This document shows, piece after piece, positions 40,336 to 49,899 of a DNA stretch of 64,000 bases. Below the pieces are notes generated by a model. The model had not been told where the DNA came from, did not search any database, and saw only the letters and a program-made list of their open reading frames with translations. A program made the position numbers and the translations under genes. Each line of letters opens with the position of its first letter. The first letter of the stretch is position 1. The DNA is from Thalassomonas haliotis. Lineage in GTDB: Bacteria; Pseudomonadota; Gammaproteobacteria; Enterobacterales; Alteromonadaceae. The DNA is taken from positions 1,178,001-1,242,000 of the forward strand of contig NZ_CP059693.1 of assembly GCF_028657945.1 (NCBI RefSeq), given 5' to 3'.

Positions 40336-41481
40336 ATGAAAAAAGTTCTTTTTATATTTTATTTATTACTCATGAATGCACCTTCGATGGCGGAAGTTTC
40401 TATCAATGGATTTGGTTCAATAGTCGCAGCGAAGCTGACTTCAGGTGATGGTTATATTGCGGAATATCCCAATGTGGCGATTTACGAGGGCAGTTCGGTC
40501 GACTTTTCCAAGGAGACCCGCTTAGGCTTACAAATCAGCGCAGATATAAACGAAAAAACCAGTGCAACTTCGCAGCTTATTATACGCTCTGCCAATGATT
40601 ATGATGTTGAGCTTTCCTGGCTGTTCCTGACTTACCAAATAGACAATGATAAGAAAGTGCAACTTGGCAGGTTAAGGCTGCCTGTGTATCACTTTTCCGA
40701 ATATATGGATGTCGGTTATGCCTACCCCTGGTTGCGCATTCCTTCCGATACCTATTCCCTCGATGTGACCAACTATAATGGCGTTCGTTATAAGCAATCC
40801 TTTCAAATAGCCGATTATGTTTTAGAAGCTACCGCCTTATTCGGGCGTGAGAAAGATGAAGATTCAGAGCTCATCAGCTATTTATTTCCTAAACAAATCG
40901 ATCGGGAATTTAAAAACCTCTATGGCGGTGTGCTGAACTTTGATATGGATACTTTTGTTGTAAGAAGCTCTTATGTAAAGGGCAATCTTGAAGAAACCCG
41001 GCATCTGCAGGGGTGGTTGGCTACAGCGTTAGGATTCGAGAATACGTATATAAGCGATCTGGGTACTGTTGATGAAAATGGCGACCCTTTAGTGGCCGCA
41101 GATACCGAATACGATATCTCGTTTTTTGATGTCTCTGTGCAGTGGCATCTTGATAATTTTCACTTTTTTGCCGAATACAATAAGTTTAAGCCTTTTTATA
41201 AATCTTATTTTGGCAGTATCAGTTACTCCTTTGATGAGTTTGAACCCTATCTGTTATGGTCTAAGTTTGATTTAGATGAGGCTTGGGAGTCTCACGATAC
41301 TACCGCCATTGGCGTGCGATATAATTTCATGCCCGGTATGGCGCTGAAGTTTGATGTCAGCCGCTTTGATGATACCGGCTATAACCCTTTTACCCGGGAG
41401 CCTAATCCCGTTTATAAGGCGGATGATGACGGTGACGGGGATGTTACCATAGTGTCCATGGCGATAGACTTTGTTTTCTAG
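40336..41481 (+). CDS. Outer-membrane porin-like beta-barrel
   Basis: From ATG 40336 the protein is 381 residues with a signal peptide (MKKVLFIFYLLLMNAPSMA). The mature part reads like a porin: INGFGSIVAAKL, then STATSQLIIR-like strands, VQLGRLRLPVYHFSEYMDVGY, alternating aromatic strands and a final aromatic residue (MAIDFVF). Asp-rich periplasmic or extracellular loops (KADDDGDGD) are notable and could bind calcium (inference). An upstream in-frame ATG at 40294 would disrupt the signal peptide. It is followed seven bases later by a PstS-like protein gene. Confidence 0.8.
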   Translation: MKKVLFIFYLLLMNAPSMAEVSINGFGSIVAAKLTSGDGYIAEYPNVAIYEGSSVDFSKETRLGLQISADINEKTSATSQLIIRSANDYDVELSWLFLTYQIDNDKKVQLGRLRLPVYHFSEYMDVGYAYPWLRIPSDTYSLDVTNYNGVRYKQSFQIADYVLEATALFGREKDEDSELISYLFPKQIDREFKNLYGGVLNFDMDTFVVRSSYVKGNLEETRHLQGWLATALGFENTYISDLGTVDENGDPLVAADTEYDISFFDVSVQWHLDNFHFFAEYNKFKPFYKSYFGSISYSFDEFEPYLLWSKFDLDEAWESHDTTAIGVRYNFMPGMALKFDVSRFDDTGYNPFTREPNPVYKADDDGDGDVTIVSMAIDFVF

Positions 41482-41488
41482 GGGATTG

Positions 41489-41917
41489 ATGATGAAAAGA
41501 TCAGTTTTTGTATCGGTTTTACTGGCCCTGGCCATGTTAACCAAGAGTTGGAGTACTATGGCTGAAGTTGCTGTTATTGCCCATCCTTCCAATGAAAATT
41601 CCCCGAATAAAGCCCAGCTGATTAAAATTTTTCTTAAAAAAAATAAAGCTTTTGGCGATGGCTCTCCGGCGAAACCTATTTATCAGAAGAGCGGGCAGGA
41701 CATCAGTAAGGAGTTTAACACTAAGGTGCTGCATAAATCGGCATCACAGTTAAAATCCTACTGGACTAAGCTGATGTTTACCGGCAACGGTTCGGCGCCG
41801 AAAGAAGTCAAGGGGGGCAGTGAAGTGATTGAACTGATTGCCAATAACCCGAGTTTTATCGGTTACGTTGATGCAAGTGAGGTAACTGGTGCGGTAAAAG
41901 TTATCGCCAAATTTTAA
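41489..41917 (+). CDS. Small PstS-like periplasmic binding-fold protein
   Basis: About 142 residues with a signal peptide (MMKRSVFVSVLLALAMLTKSWSTMA). The mature domain matches the protein at 3752-4198 in plan: VAVIAHPSN start, KAQLIKIFLKKNKAF, SYWTKLMFTGNGSAPK, SEVIELIANNPSFIGYVDASE. The GYVD motif near the C-terminus is the shared signature. Two ATGs (41489, 41492) sit behind an AGGGGA ribosome-binding site. It probably forms an operon with the barrel upstream. It has one lobe only, with no transporter partner nearby; the ligand is unknown. Confidence 0.75.
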   Translation: MMKRSVFVSVLLALAMLTKSWSTMAEVAVIAHPSNENSPNKAQLIKIFLKKNKAFGDGSPAKPIYQKSGQDISKEFNTKVLHKSASQLKSYWTKLMFTGNGSAPKEVKGGSEVIELIANNPSFIGYVDASEVTGAVKVIAKF

Positions 41918-42127
41918 ATCCAGCGGTTTGCATCCGGCTCTGCGATATTGCCGGTGTTCCTGTGAGTTCATTAGGGGTTATGGCAATATTCGCTTGAAGC
42001 GGCAGCTATATATCCTCTCTTGCAATAAATACACTGGAGAGAGGATTGTGTTATGTATTGGGGGGTTATCGCCGTCACCGGGTTTTGATTGCTGCCAGGC
42101 GGCTAGGCACTATTTACATTCCGGCTG

Positions 42128-42169
42128 TTTATTTTAGGCTCTTTATTTTAGGCTCTTTATTTTAGGTAA
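42128..42169. repeat. 14-bp tandem repeat at the serB stop codon, 3 copies
   Basis: The unit TTTATTTTAGGCTC occurs at 42128-42141 and 42142-42155; the third copy (42156-42169, ending GGTAA) contains the serB stop codon (42157-42159, minus strand) and its last codons. On the serB strand the repeat extends the gene end outward, giving extra in-register stop-containing copies. The 240 bp between the PstS-like gene and this repeat contain no recognised gene. Confidence 0.85.
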
Positions 42170-43230
42170 TGTAACAAACAGTCCAGGCCGCTGTGGTTAA
42201 TGCTGGCGTCGGCCTGTTCCAGTACCAGGGGTTTAGCCTTAAAGGCCACGCCCAGGGCGGCGCTGTTCATCATCACCAGATCATTGGCGCCGTCTCCCAT
42301 AGCCACGGTTTGCCTGTGGTCGAGGTCAAACTTGTCGCTGAGGATTTTTAAGGTCTGTGCTTTCGCATCAGCATCGACGATGTCGCCGCTGACTTTGCCG
42401 GTGAGCCTACCGTTTATGATTTCCAGTTCGTTGGCAAAGGCACCGTCGAGTTCGAGCAGCTGACACAAGTGATCGGCAAAATAGGTAAAGCCGCCGGATG
42501 CGATGGCGACCCGCCACTGATGCTGTTTCAGGCTGGCAACCAGGGGTTTCAGCCCCGGCATTAAAGGAATGTCCCGGGCGACTTCTGCCAGGACCGTTTC
42601 CGGGGCGCCGCTTAACTGGGCAACCCTTTGTACTAAGCTCTGGGCAAAATCGAGTTTGCCCTGCATTGCCAGCTCGGTAACTTCCGCCACCTGTTGGCCG
42701 ACACCGGCAAGGGCGGCGATTTCATCAATGCATTCGATTTCTATGGTGGTGGAGTCCATATCCATCACCAATAACCCGGGTTCACTTAAGCTGGGAGCAT
42801 CTTTGAGCAGGGCCGCTTCTATGTTATGCTTTAACGAAAATTGCGCCAGCAATTGCCGGGATTGTGCGGGGTTTTGACTGCTGACCTGGAAACGGTAGCT
42901 CGATTGCCGGTTACGTATATTTATCCGGGTCAGGGCATTAATGTCAATGTCGCTGCCGGCGATTAGGTTATGCAGTTGCCCGATACTGGTTTGCCCGAAA
43001 ACCACCAGCTCCAGCGCCTGTTGCGAGTCGAAATGGCTTGGAACAAGGCTTTCTTTGTTTTGCGTTAAGGCGAAATCGGCGGCACAAAGTCCGGCTTCGA
43101 GTTTGACAGCTGTATCGCTGAGTTGGAAAAAACAGAGGTTATTGTTAATGGTGCCCGACGGCGGGATGAGCTGCTCCAGCGTCAGGTGAGTGATACTATC
43201 TAATGGTATTGAATATGTGGCAATTGACAC
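42157..43230 (-). CDS. serB: Phosphoserine phosphatase SerB
   Basis: SerB makes L-serine from phosphoserine, the last step of serine synthesis. The start used is GTG 43230 with an AGGGG ribosome-binding site eight bases upstream, giving 357 residues; a longer frame from 43326 lacks support. An ACT-like regulatory N-terminal part precedes the HAD domain with nucleophile motif MDMDSTTIEIECIDEIA. Motif II is IASGGFTYFA, and the final motif VAMGDGANDLVMM supplies the metal-binding Asp pair. It is divergent from ytjB, as serB is in E. coli. Confidence 0.93.
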   Translation of the reverse strand: MSIATYSIPLDSITHLTLEQLIPPSGTINNNLCFFQLSDTAVKLEAGLCAADFALTQNKESLVPSHFDSQQALELVVFGQTSIGQLHNLIAGSDIDINALTRINIRNRQSSYRFQVSSQNPAQSRQLLAQFSLKHNIEAALLKDAPSLSEPGLLVMDMDSTTIEIECIDEIAALAGVGQQVAEVTELAMQGKLDFAQSLVQRVAQLSGAPETVLAEVARDIPLMPGLKPLVASLKQHQWRVAIASGGFTYFADHLCQLLELDGAFANELEIINGRLTGKVSGDIVDADAKAQTLKILSDKFDLDHRQTVAMGDGANDLVMMNSAALGVAFKAKPLVLEQADASINHSGLDCLLHYLK

Positions 43231-43343
43231 TATAAGCCCCTGTTTAGCTAACAAAATAATACAAATATGTTCACGCCGGCATTTAAAATGATGGGAGAAC
43301 CCTCTATAGTGTAAGAAAACCTTCACTTCACTATAAAGTTTTT

Positions 43344-43991
43344 ATGAAGCAATCCGAACAGCCTTTATACCCTAAAATTTCATCGATTTATAATAAAATT
43401 CTGCAATTAGCTATCGCGATTGTGTTTATTATTGTTTTGATGAATTTATGGCTGGCGGTTGCCAATCGCGGACAGGTGACAATTGAGCAGCATTTTGATC
43501 ATTTAGGTGATATTTATCTGGAGCAGGTGGCGGTAGCTGTGCTGACCTTACTTGAAAAAAATCAAAAGGAAAAAAGCCCGCGCCAGGGAAATAACCGGCA
43601 AGATTTACAGCTTTATATCGATCAGCTGGGGCAAATGCCTATGGTGAAGGATGTCTCCCTGTATGATCCCCAGGGGCGTTTGCTGGTGCAGTCGAATTCG
43701 GCAGAAACCGTCAAGGACTTGTTTGGTTTATCCCCGGCAAGTAGCGATCGCAGCAAGTTTTATGTGCCTTTTGTCCAAGAGCTGCGTAATGACAAGTTAC
43801 GGGGTTATTTGCGTCTTTCCATCGAAAAATCCGCTTTTACTTCAGAACTCAATACCACCAATCATGACGCCCAGCGCTTGCTTGGGCTCATGCTGATTAT
43901 GGCGGGCCTCACCGGTTTCTTACTGACCCGGGGATTTAGCCGCTTCAGCCGCCAGGGCTACCGGTTGGCAAAGCCTAAGCATCGCGGTTAA
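43344..43991 (+). CDS. ytjB: AhpA/YtjB (SMP family) inner-membrane protein
   Basis: A 215-residue protein with two membrane helices (about 18-40 and 178-196) flanking a periplasmic domain of about 135 residues. That domain contains VKDVSLYDPQGRLLVQSN, a PAS- or CACHE-like pattern. Size, topology and divergence from serB match E. coli YtjB (Smp/AhpA). Its function is not established. It ends in a short basic cytoplasmic tail (FSRFSRQGYRLAKPKHRG). Confidence 0.8.
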   Translation: MKQSEQPLYPKISSIYNKILQLAIAIVFIIVLMNLWLAVANRGQVTIEQHFDHLGDIYLEQVAVAVLTLLEKNQKEKSPRQGNNRQDLQLYIDQLGQMPMVKDVSLYDPQGRLLVQSNSAETVKDLFGLSPASSDRSKFYVPFVQELRNDKLRGYLRLSIEKSAFTSELNTTNHDAQRLLGLMLIMAGLTGFLLTRGFSRFSRQGYRLAKPKHRG

Positions 43992-44018
43992 TTTCTATTT
44001 TATCTGTTGTTTGGCTGT

Positions 44019-44822
44019 TCAGCCCGGCAGCCGAAACAACTCATTGATATTATTTTCTATTTGCTTGGCGAGAACTTCAGCCGGTTCCGGGCGTATACCG
44101 CTTAAACATTCGAAGACATTCACTAGCCTGAGCGGGCTGTTGTCTTGCCCCTGAAAACCCGATAACGGCATTGAAGGCGCGTCGGTTTCCAGCACGATTG
44201 CCGATAAGGGCAGGCGTTTAACGGTATTGACGGTTTTTACTGCCCTTTCATAGGTGATGGTGCCGCCGATGCCGAGTTTAAAGCCGAGGTCGATATAGTT
44301 TTTTGCTTCCTGGTAGCTGCCGGAAAAGGCATGGATAATACCACCGTAAGGGGATTTGTTTTGTCTTAGCAAAGGAATGATCTCATGGTGTGAGCGTCTG
44401 TGGTGCACTATCACAGGTAAATGGCAATCTTTGGCCAGCTGCAGTTGATATTGGAAAAAGGTTTTTTGCTGTCTCAGGTTATCTTCTTTTTCGGCGATAA
44501 CTTTGTCTATGCCGGTTTCTCCTATGGCGACGATATTTCTGCTATGTTGGCGGGCTAAGTCGGTGAGTTGTTCAAGATGTTGCTGCGTTAACTTGGATAA
44601 AAACCAGGGGTGGATACCCAGGCAAGGCAGCAGGCTGGGAGCCTGGTTTTGTCCGTTATGCTGTTGTGCGCATAGCTTGAGGACTTTTAACCAGTTATCC
44701 GGCTCTGTAGCCGGTACTATGATGCGGTGAATGCCAGATGTCAGGCAATTGGACAGTAATTGCGGCAAATGACTGGAAAACTCATCAAAATCCAGATGGC
44801 AATGGCTGTCGGTCAATATCAT
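44019..44822 (-). CDS. yjjV: TatD-family metal-dependent hydrolase (YjjV-like)
   Basis: A 267-residue TIM-barrel nuclease of the TatD family. Metal ligands are visible in order: DSHCHLDF (two His, about 6-10), GLHPW-like CLGIHPWF, GETGIDK (Glu), VIVHHRRSHHE (His), IIHAFSGSYQEA (His) and VLETDAPSMPL (Asp). It probably acts on DNA 3' ends or D-amino-acyl substrates, as in relatives. The E. coli homologue yjjV lies in the same chromosomal neighbourhood as prfC, rimI and serB, supporting the assignment. Confidence 0.85.
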   Translation of the reverse strand: MILTDSHCHLDFDEFSSHLPQLLSNCLTSGIHRIIVPATEPDNWLKVLKLCAQQHNGQNQAPSLLPCLGIHPWFLSKLTQQHLEQLTDLARQHSRNIVAIGETGIDKVIAEKEDNLRQQKTFFQYQLQLAKDCHLPVIVHHRRSHHEIIPLLRQNKSPYGGIIHAFSGSYQEAKNYIDLGFKLGIGGTITYERAVKTVNTVKRLPLSAIVLETDAPSMPLSGFQGQDNSPLRLVNVFECLSGIRPEPAEVLAKQIENNINELFRLPG

Positions 44823-44918
44823 GCTGTTAAGGTCTTGCTCGGTTTAGCTTCTTTATGCCAGTGTATTCATTTTTATGCATTGCTGCGAGCGAAAGTGCTG
44901 AATAAAGGAGTTGGCTGG

Positions 44919-45674
44919 TCACCTCGGGGAATGGAAATACTTGTTATATAACCGGGAGTAGTTGTCATTGCTGATGACTTTTGACAAGGCTTGTTGGAAG
45001 GTTTGTACTAACTTGTCATCAACGGCTTTGTTAAAAGCAAAGCAAGCTGTGGTGGTTTTTAGCGGATAAACAATTTCGTAATTGTCGGGGTTATAACCGT
45101 ATTGCTTGAGCATATTGGGCAGGGCATAGCTGTCATAGGTAAAAAGTTGAATTCTGTTTTTCTCCAGTAAAACCAGGTTGGACTGTATCGAAACATTACT
45201 GCTGATGTTAGCGGCTAACTTCAATTCATGCCTTAAGATATGCTCACCGGCGTCATAACGTACAGTTCCTATATGGTATTGTTCTAACTCCCTGAGATCA
45301 TTAATCATGATATTTCGTGATTTTAGGGTTACCAGCGCCACCTGTACTGTGCTGATCGGGCAAGCCCATTTAAACATTGGTTCTCTTTTTTGGGTTTTTG
45401 TTACCGCAAATAACACTTGATGATTATTTTGCTGCAACTCGTAAAATGCCCTTGCCCACGGTAAGACATCGATATTTTGTCGGGGAACCCCTAATTCTTG
45501 CCATACCTGATTGAGTATCTCAATGGAAATGCCGGTCAGTTTATCCTGCTCCAGATAATTAAACGGCGGGTAATTTTCCGTGGTGTAGTATAGGTTTTTG
45601 AACGGTTCTGAAAATGATACCTGTGTGAACAGCAGGTTGGCGAGCAAAAATATCCGGGTGACGTTATTAACCAT
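44919..45674 (-). CDS. Orphan periplasmic solute-binding protein (SBP_bac_3-like)
   Basis: A 251-residue protein with a signal peptide (about 1-22, ending VSFS). It has the amino-acid-type binding fold: YTTENYPPFNYLEQDKLTGISIEILNQVW at the N-terminus (shown in part), LPWARAFYELQ, then the second lobe with IGTVRYDAGEHILRH. ENYPPFNY is the typical ligand-binding loop. No ABC permease or ATPase genes are adjacent; such orphans are common in alteromonads and may act as sensors or scavengers. The ligand is unknown. Confidence 0.75.
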   Translation of the reverse strand: MVNNVTRIFLLANLLFTQVSFSEPFKNLYYTTENYPPFNYLEQDKLTGISIEILNQVWQELGVPRQNIDVLPWARAFYELQQNNHQVLFAVTKTQKREPMFKWACPISTVQVALVTLKSRNIMINDLRELEQYHIGTVRYDAGEHILRHELKLAANISSNVSIQSNLVLLEKNRIQLFTYDSYALPNMLKQYGYNPDNYEIVYPLKTTTACFAFNKAVDDKLVQTFQQALSKVISNDNYSRLYNKYFHSPR

Positions 45675-45716
45675 ATCAAAGTCTTTATAACCTGATTATT
45701 CAGATCAGTATAATGA

Positions 45717-45743
45717 AAAAAGCCGACATTAGTGCCGGCTTTA
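45717..45743 (-). terminator. Terminator downstream of argS
   Basis: Read on the minus strand, AAAGCCGGCAC / GTCGGCTTT forms a stem followed by a run of T. It lies between argS and the next minus-strand gene. Confidence 0.6.
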
Positions 45744-45824
45744 TATACAAGATGTATGGTAAGACGTGATCGCATGGAGGCGAAGGAGCGCCGATATCAG
45801 ATGTATACACTACACCTGAATTAA

Positions 45825-47564
45825 TTACATCCGCTCCATCACTTCTATGCCTAAGATATCCAGGCCTTGTTTTAAGGTGGCGGCGATCTGTTTACATAAC
45901 AGTAAACGGGACGCTTTAACCTGGCTGTCGATACCCTCTTTTAAGATCGGGCAGGCTTCGTAAAAGCTCATATAGAGACTTGCCAGTTCATAAAGGTAAT
46001 TACATAGCAGGTTAGGGGTACCTTCTGAGATCACTGCATCCAGTACATCTTCAAGTTGTAGTAATTTTAATGCCAGGGCCTTTTCCTGGGGCTCGGCTAT
46101 GGTGATATTACCGCTGAGACTGCTGCTGTCGATACCGGCTTTAGTGAAAATGCTTTGGATACGGGCATAACCATATTGCAGATAAGGAGCGGTAGCACCT
46201 TCAAAGCTGAGCATGGTTTTCCAGTTAAAGATGTAGTCACTGGTACGGTTTTTCGATAAATCGGCAAACTTGACCGCGCCGATGCCCACTTTCTGGGCGA
46301 TTTCTTTCAGTTGCTTATCGTTATAATCGGGGTTTTTCTCCCGGATTAAGTCGCTGGCGCGGCTGACGGCTTCATCAAGTAATTCCGCCAGTTTAATGGT
46401 GCCGCCGGTACGGGTTTTAAACGGCTTACCGTCGTCGCCCATCATCATGCCAAACGGGCAATGGTGATATTCAACATCTTCGGGCAAGAAACCGGCTTTG
46501 CGGGCAACGATTTCTACCTGCTTAAAGTGTAATGCCTGGCGGGCATCGGTGAAAATCATAATGCGATCGGCATTAAGTTCACCGCTGCGGTAACGACAGG
46601 CGGATAAATCTGTGGTGGCATATAAATAACCGCCACCGGATTTTTGTACGATAAACACTGAAGGCTCGCCGTCTTTATTGGCCATCTCGTCAATAAAAAC
46701 CACCTTGGCGCCCTGATCTTCTACAGCGATTTCTTTGGCTGTCAACTCATTGATGACATTGGCCAGGTCGTGGTTGTAGCTGCTTTCTCCCATGATATCA
46801 TCGCGGGTTAACGTCACATTTAACAGCTGATAAATTTCTTCACTGTGGGTGATAGAAATATCGATAAACTGTTGCCATAAGGCGGCGCATTCGCTGTCGC
46901 CGCTTTGCAGTTTTACCACATATTCACGTGCGCGATCGGCAAAACCTTCCTCGTCGTCGAACCGTACCTTGGCTTCGCGGTAGAAGTTTTCCAGATCCGA
47001 CAAGGCGGTTTCGGCTACTTCATTGGCGGCTAATTTGTCGTTTAAATGGGCCAGCAACATACCAAATTGAGTGCCCCAGTCGCCCATATGGTTTTGGCGT
47101 ATGACCTTGTCGCCGCGAAATTCCAGTGCGCGTACCACAGCGTCACCTATGATGGTGGAGCGTAAATGGCCGACGTGCATTTCTTTGGCCAGGTTAGGGG
47201 CAGAATAATCGACAACCACGGTTTGCGGTTTTTCCCGCTGGCTGACGCCGAGTTTTTCGTCTGAGCCGGTTTGTCCCAGCTGCCCGGCAAGCCAGCTATC
47301 GGCCAGTTTAATATTGATAAAACCCGGGCCGGCCAATTCTATGTTGTCGGCAATGCCGGACAGGTCCAGCTGCTCTACCACTTTAGTGGCCAGCTCCCTG
47401 GGGTTGGTTTTCAGCTTTTTGGCGGCGCCCATAACGCCGTTGGCCTGGTAGTCGCCGAACTCAGGGCGGCTGGACAGGCTGATCGCTGGATTAGTATCTT
47501 CGGGTAAGCCGGCGGCGATCATCGCCGCTTTTACTTTTTCACTTAATAATTGACGAATATTCAT
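45825..47564 (-). CDS. argS: Arginyl-tRNA synthetase
   Basis: ArgS charges tRNA-Arg. The 579-residue protein has the N-terminal ArgS-specific domain, the class I HIGH-type motif as HVGH in [20 protein letters not shown], and the catalytic segment [22 protein letters not shown], which replaces KMSKS as usual in ArgRS. The C-terminal DALR anticodon-binding domain ([10 protein letters not shown] to the terminal GIEVMERM) is complete. Confidence 0.98.
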   Translation of the reverse strand: MNIRQLLSEKVKAAMIAAGLPEDTNPAISLSSRPEFGDYQANGVMGAAKKLKTNPRELATKVVEQLDLSGIADNIELAGPGFINIKLADSWLAGQLGQTGSDEKLGVSQREKPQTVVVDYSAPNLAKEMHVGHLRSTIIGDAVVRALEFRGDKVIRQNHMGDWGTQFGMLLAHLNDKLAANEVAETALSDLENFYREAKVRFDDEEGFADRAREYVVKLQSGDSECAALWQQFIDISITHSEEIYQLLNVTLTRDDIMGESSYNHDLANVINELTAKEIAVEDQGAKVVFIDEMANKDGEPSVFIVQKSGGGYLYATTDLSACRYRSGELNADRIMIFTDARQALHFKQVEIVARKAGFLPEDVEYHHCPFGMMMGDDGKPFKTRTGGTIKLAELLDEAVSRASDLIREKNPDYNDKQLKEIAQKVGIGAVKFADLSKNRTSDYIFNWKTMLSFEGATAPYLQYGYARIQSIFTKAGIDSSSLSGNITIAEPQEKALALKLLQLEDVLDAVISEGTPNLLCNYLYELASLYMSFYEACPILKEGIDSQVKASRLLLCKQIAATLKQGLDILGIEVMERM

Positions 47565-47650
47565 CTTGTTTGTCTCTTACTGGTTGCCAGGGCCTTGATT
47601 TCAGTTAACGGCCCGGGCAACGAATGTTATTGCGCTACTAATACAATCGA

Positions 47651-49231
47651 TTAATGTTCACGGGTTTTGTGGAATTCAATATCCGGGTGACGCTCCTGGG
47701 CCAGGCTTAAGTTCACCATAGTCGGGGCGATATAGGTAAGGTTGTCGCCGCCGTCCAGGGCCAGGTTGTCATAGGCTTTTTTCTGGAACTGATCTAAGGT
47801 TTTGCCATCTTTACAGCTTACCCAGCGGGCGGTGGCCACGCTGATAGGTTCATACAGGGCATCAACATTGTATTCGGTTTTCAATCTGTGTACGACCACT
47901 TCAAACTGCAGTACCCCGACCGCGCCGACGATCATGTCGTTGGAGTTTAACGGACGGAAAACCTGTACCGCGCCTTCTTCCGATAACTGGATCAGGCCTT
48001 TTTGCAGTTGCTTGGCTTTTAACGGATCGCGCAAACGGATGCGGCGGAACATTTCCGGGGCAAAGTTTGGAATACCGCTGAATTTCATCATTTCCCCGGC
48101 GGTAAAGGTATCCCCTATCTGGATACTGCCGTGGTTATGCAGACCGATAATATCGCCGGCATAGGCCTGTTCAACATTGGCTCTGTCACCGGCCATAAAG
48201 GTAACGGCATCGGCGATTTTGACATCCTTGCCGATACGCACTTGCTTCATTTTCATGCCTTTCTCGTATTTACCCGAGCAGATACGCATAAAGGCAATCC
48301 GGTCCCTGTGTTTGGGATCCATATTGGCCTGGATTTTAAAGACAAAACCGGAGAATTTTTCTTCTTCAGCATTTACCGTACGGGTATCTGTTGTTCTCGG
48401 TAGCGGCTTAGGTGCCCATTTGGTCAGGCCGTCGAGCATATGGTCTACGCCAAAGTTGCCTAATGCGGTGCCGAAAAATACCGGGGTCAGTTCACCTTTA
48501 AGGAATTCGTCCAGATCAAATTCATGGGAAGCCCCTAATACCAGCTCAAGCTCTTCACGCAAGTCTTCGGCATAGTTGCCGATAGCTTGATCCAGCTCTG
48601 GATTATCCAGGCCTTTAATCACACGTTTTTCCTGTATGGTATGGCCCTGGCCTGACTGATAGAGGATAGTTTCGTCTTCTAACAGGTTATATACCCCTTT
48701 AAACTCTTTACCCATGCCGATGGGCCAGGTGACCGGGGAGCATTTTATTTTTAAAATGTCTTCGACTTCGTCCATCACTTCAATGGGATCACGGACATCG
48801 CGGTCCATTTTATTCATAAAGGTGATGATAGGCGTATCGCGCAGGCGGGTAACTTCCATCAGTTTAATGGTCCTGTCTTCAACACCTTTGGCGGTGTCAA
48901 TAACCATCAGGCAGGAATCTACCGCGGTCAGGGTCCGGTAGGTATCTTCAGAGAAGTCTTCGTGACCCGGGGTGTCGAGCAGGTTTACCAGGCAATCGTT
49001 ATAGGGGAACTGCATTACCGAGGTGGTAATAGAGATGCCCCGGTCTTTTTCCATTTCCATCCAGTCGGACTTGGCATGTTGTCCTGACTTTTTGCCTTTG
49101 ACGGTACCGGCTTTTTGTAAAGCCTGGCCGAACAACAAGACTTTTTCGGTAATGGTGGTTTTACCTGCATCGGGATGCGAGATGATAGCGAAAGTGCGAC
49201 GTAGGTCGACTTCTTGCTGTTGAACAGACAT
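47651..49231 (-). CDS. prfC: Peptide chain release factor 3
   Basis: RF3 is the GTPase that recycles RF1/RF2 from the ribosome. The 526-residue protein has G1 ([13 protein letters not shown], about 18-30), the switch I region with GISITTSV, G3 ([14 protein letters not shown]), G4 (TFMNKMDRD), and domains II and III typical of RF3 ([19 protein letters not shown], about 440-460). The order prfC-rimI-holD on this strand matches E. coli, except for the missing yjjG. Confidence 0.97.
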   Translation of the reverse strand: MSVQQQEVDLRRTFAIISHPDAGKTTITEKVLLFGQALQKAGTVKGKKSGQHAKSDWMEMEKDRGISITTSVMQFPYNDCLVNLLDTPGHEDFSEDTYRTLTAVDSCLMVIDTAKGVEDRTIKLMEVTRLRDTPIITFMNKMDRDVRDPIEVMDEVEDILKIKCSPVTWPIGMGKEFKGVYNLLEDETILYQSGQGHTIQEKRVIKGLDNPELDQAIGNYAEDLREELELVLGASHEFDLDEFLKGELTPVFFGTALGNFGVDHMLDGLTKWAPKPLPRTTDTRTVNAEEEKFSGFVFKIQANMDPKHRDRIAFMRICSGKYEKGMKMKQVRIGKDVKIADAVTFMAGDRANVEQAYAGDIIGLHNHGSIQIGDTFTAGEMMKFSGIPNFAPEMFRRIRLRDPLKAKQLQKGLIQLSEEGAVQVFRPLNSNDMIVGAVGVLQFEVVVHRLKTEYNVDALYEPISVATARWVSCKDGKTLDQFQKKAYDNLALDGGDNLTYIAPTMVNLSLAQERHPDIEFHKTREH

Positions 49232-49389
49232 GCGAGTTACCTGATAAAATAAAGACGAGAATAAAATTTTTAGCGCAATAGTATAGCGAAAAGACGGCTG
49301 CGGGGCAGCAATTAATCGCCAACTTTTGCTGAAATTTTTACTGGTATGACACGGGGTGGTCAGCTAACGGATGCCCGGGCGGGCTTTTA

Positions 49390-49416
49390 CCGGAAAAAGC
49401 GTTATCGCTTATCCGG
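49390..49416 (-). terminator. Probable terminator downstream of rimI
   Basis: On the minus strand CCGGATAAGCG / CGCTTTTTCCGG forms an imperfect stem with loop ATAA, placed 25 bases after the rimI stop. The T run is inside the stem, so support is modest. Confidence 0.4.
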
Positions 49417-49440
49417 CTAAATGAGATCATCTAAGGGCAA

Positions 49441-49899
49441 CTATAGCGAGCGGGCCATCACTATGGCATCTTCATAACCTATGGTGCTGGGATAATAACC
49501 GGTGCGGCGAGCGATTTCGCCAAAACCATTGTTGATATACATCATTTGTGCGCTGATATTGCGGACCCTGACTTCCAGCAGGGCTTTTTCCGCCCCCAGG
49601 TCTTTAGCCTGCCGGATATAATGCTGTAGTAGCTGTTTGCCAAAACCTTGTCCCTGTTGGTCCGGGTGCACACAAATATCCATCAGGGTGCTTTCGCCGG
49701 CGATATAATCACCGATATAGAAGCCCAGAATAAGGTGTTTTTGTCCGCGGTTTTCCTGAATAAGATAGTGGCCGAAATACCGGCCACTGATGCAGGAGCC
49801 AAATACCTGCTGGTTCCAGGGATGGCTGTGGCAGGCATTTTCAATCGGCATTAGATTATCGATATCGTCCGGGGTTACCGGTAAAAAACTTAAGGTCAT
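49441..49899 (-). CDS. rimI: Ribosomal protein S18-alanine N-acetyltransferase RimI
   Basis: A GNAT acetyltransferase that acetylates the N-terminal alanine of ribosomal protein S18. ATG 49899 overlaps the holD stop by four bases (ATGA) and gives 152 residues; the open frame extends further upstream inside holD, which is less likely. The acetyl-CoA loop is VHPDQQGQGFGKQLL (about 80-94). The conserved RNISAQMMYINNGF and GYYPS...EDAIVMA segments follow. The holD-rimI coupling matches E. coli. Confidence 0.9.
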   Translation of the reverse strand: MTLSFLPVTPDDIDNLMPIENACHSHPWNQQVFGSCISGRYFGHYLIQENRGQKHLILGFYIGDYIAGESTLMDICVHPDQQGQGFGKQLLQHYIRQAKDLGAEKALLEVRVRNISAQMMYINNGFGEIARRTGYYPSTIGYEDAIVMARSL

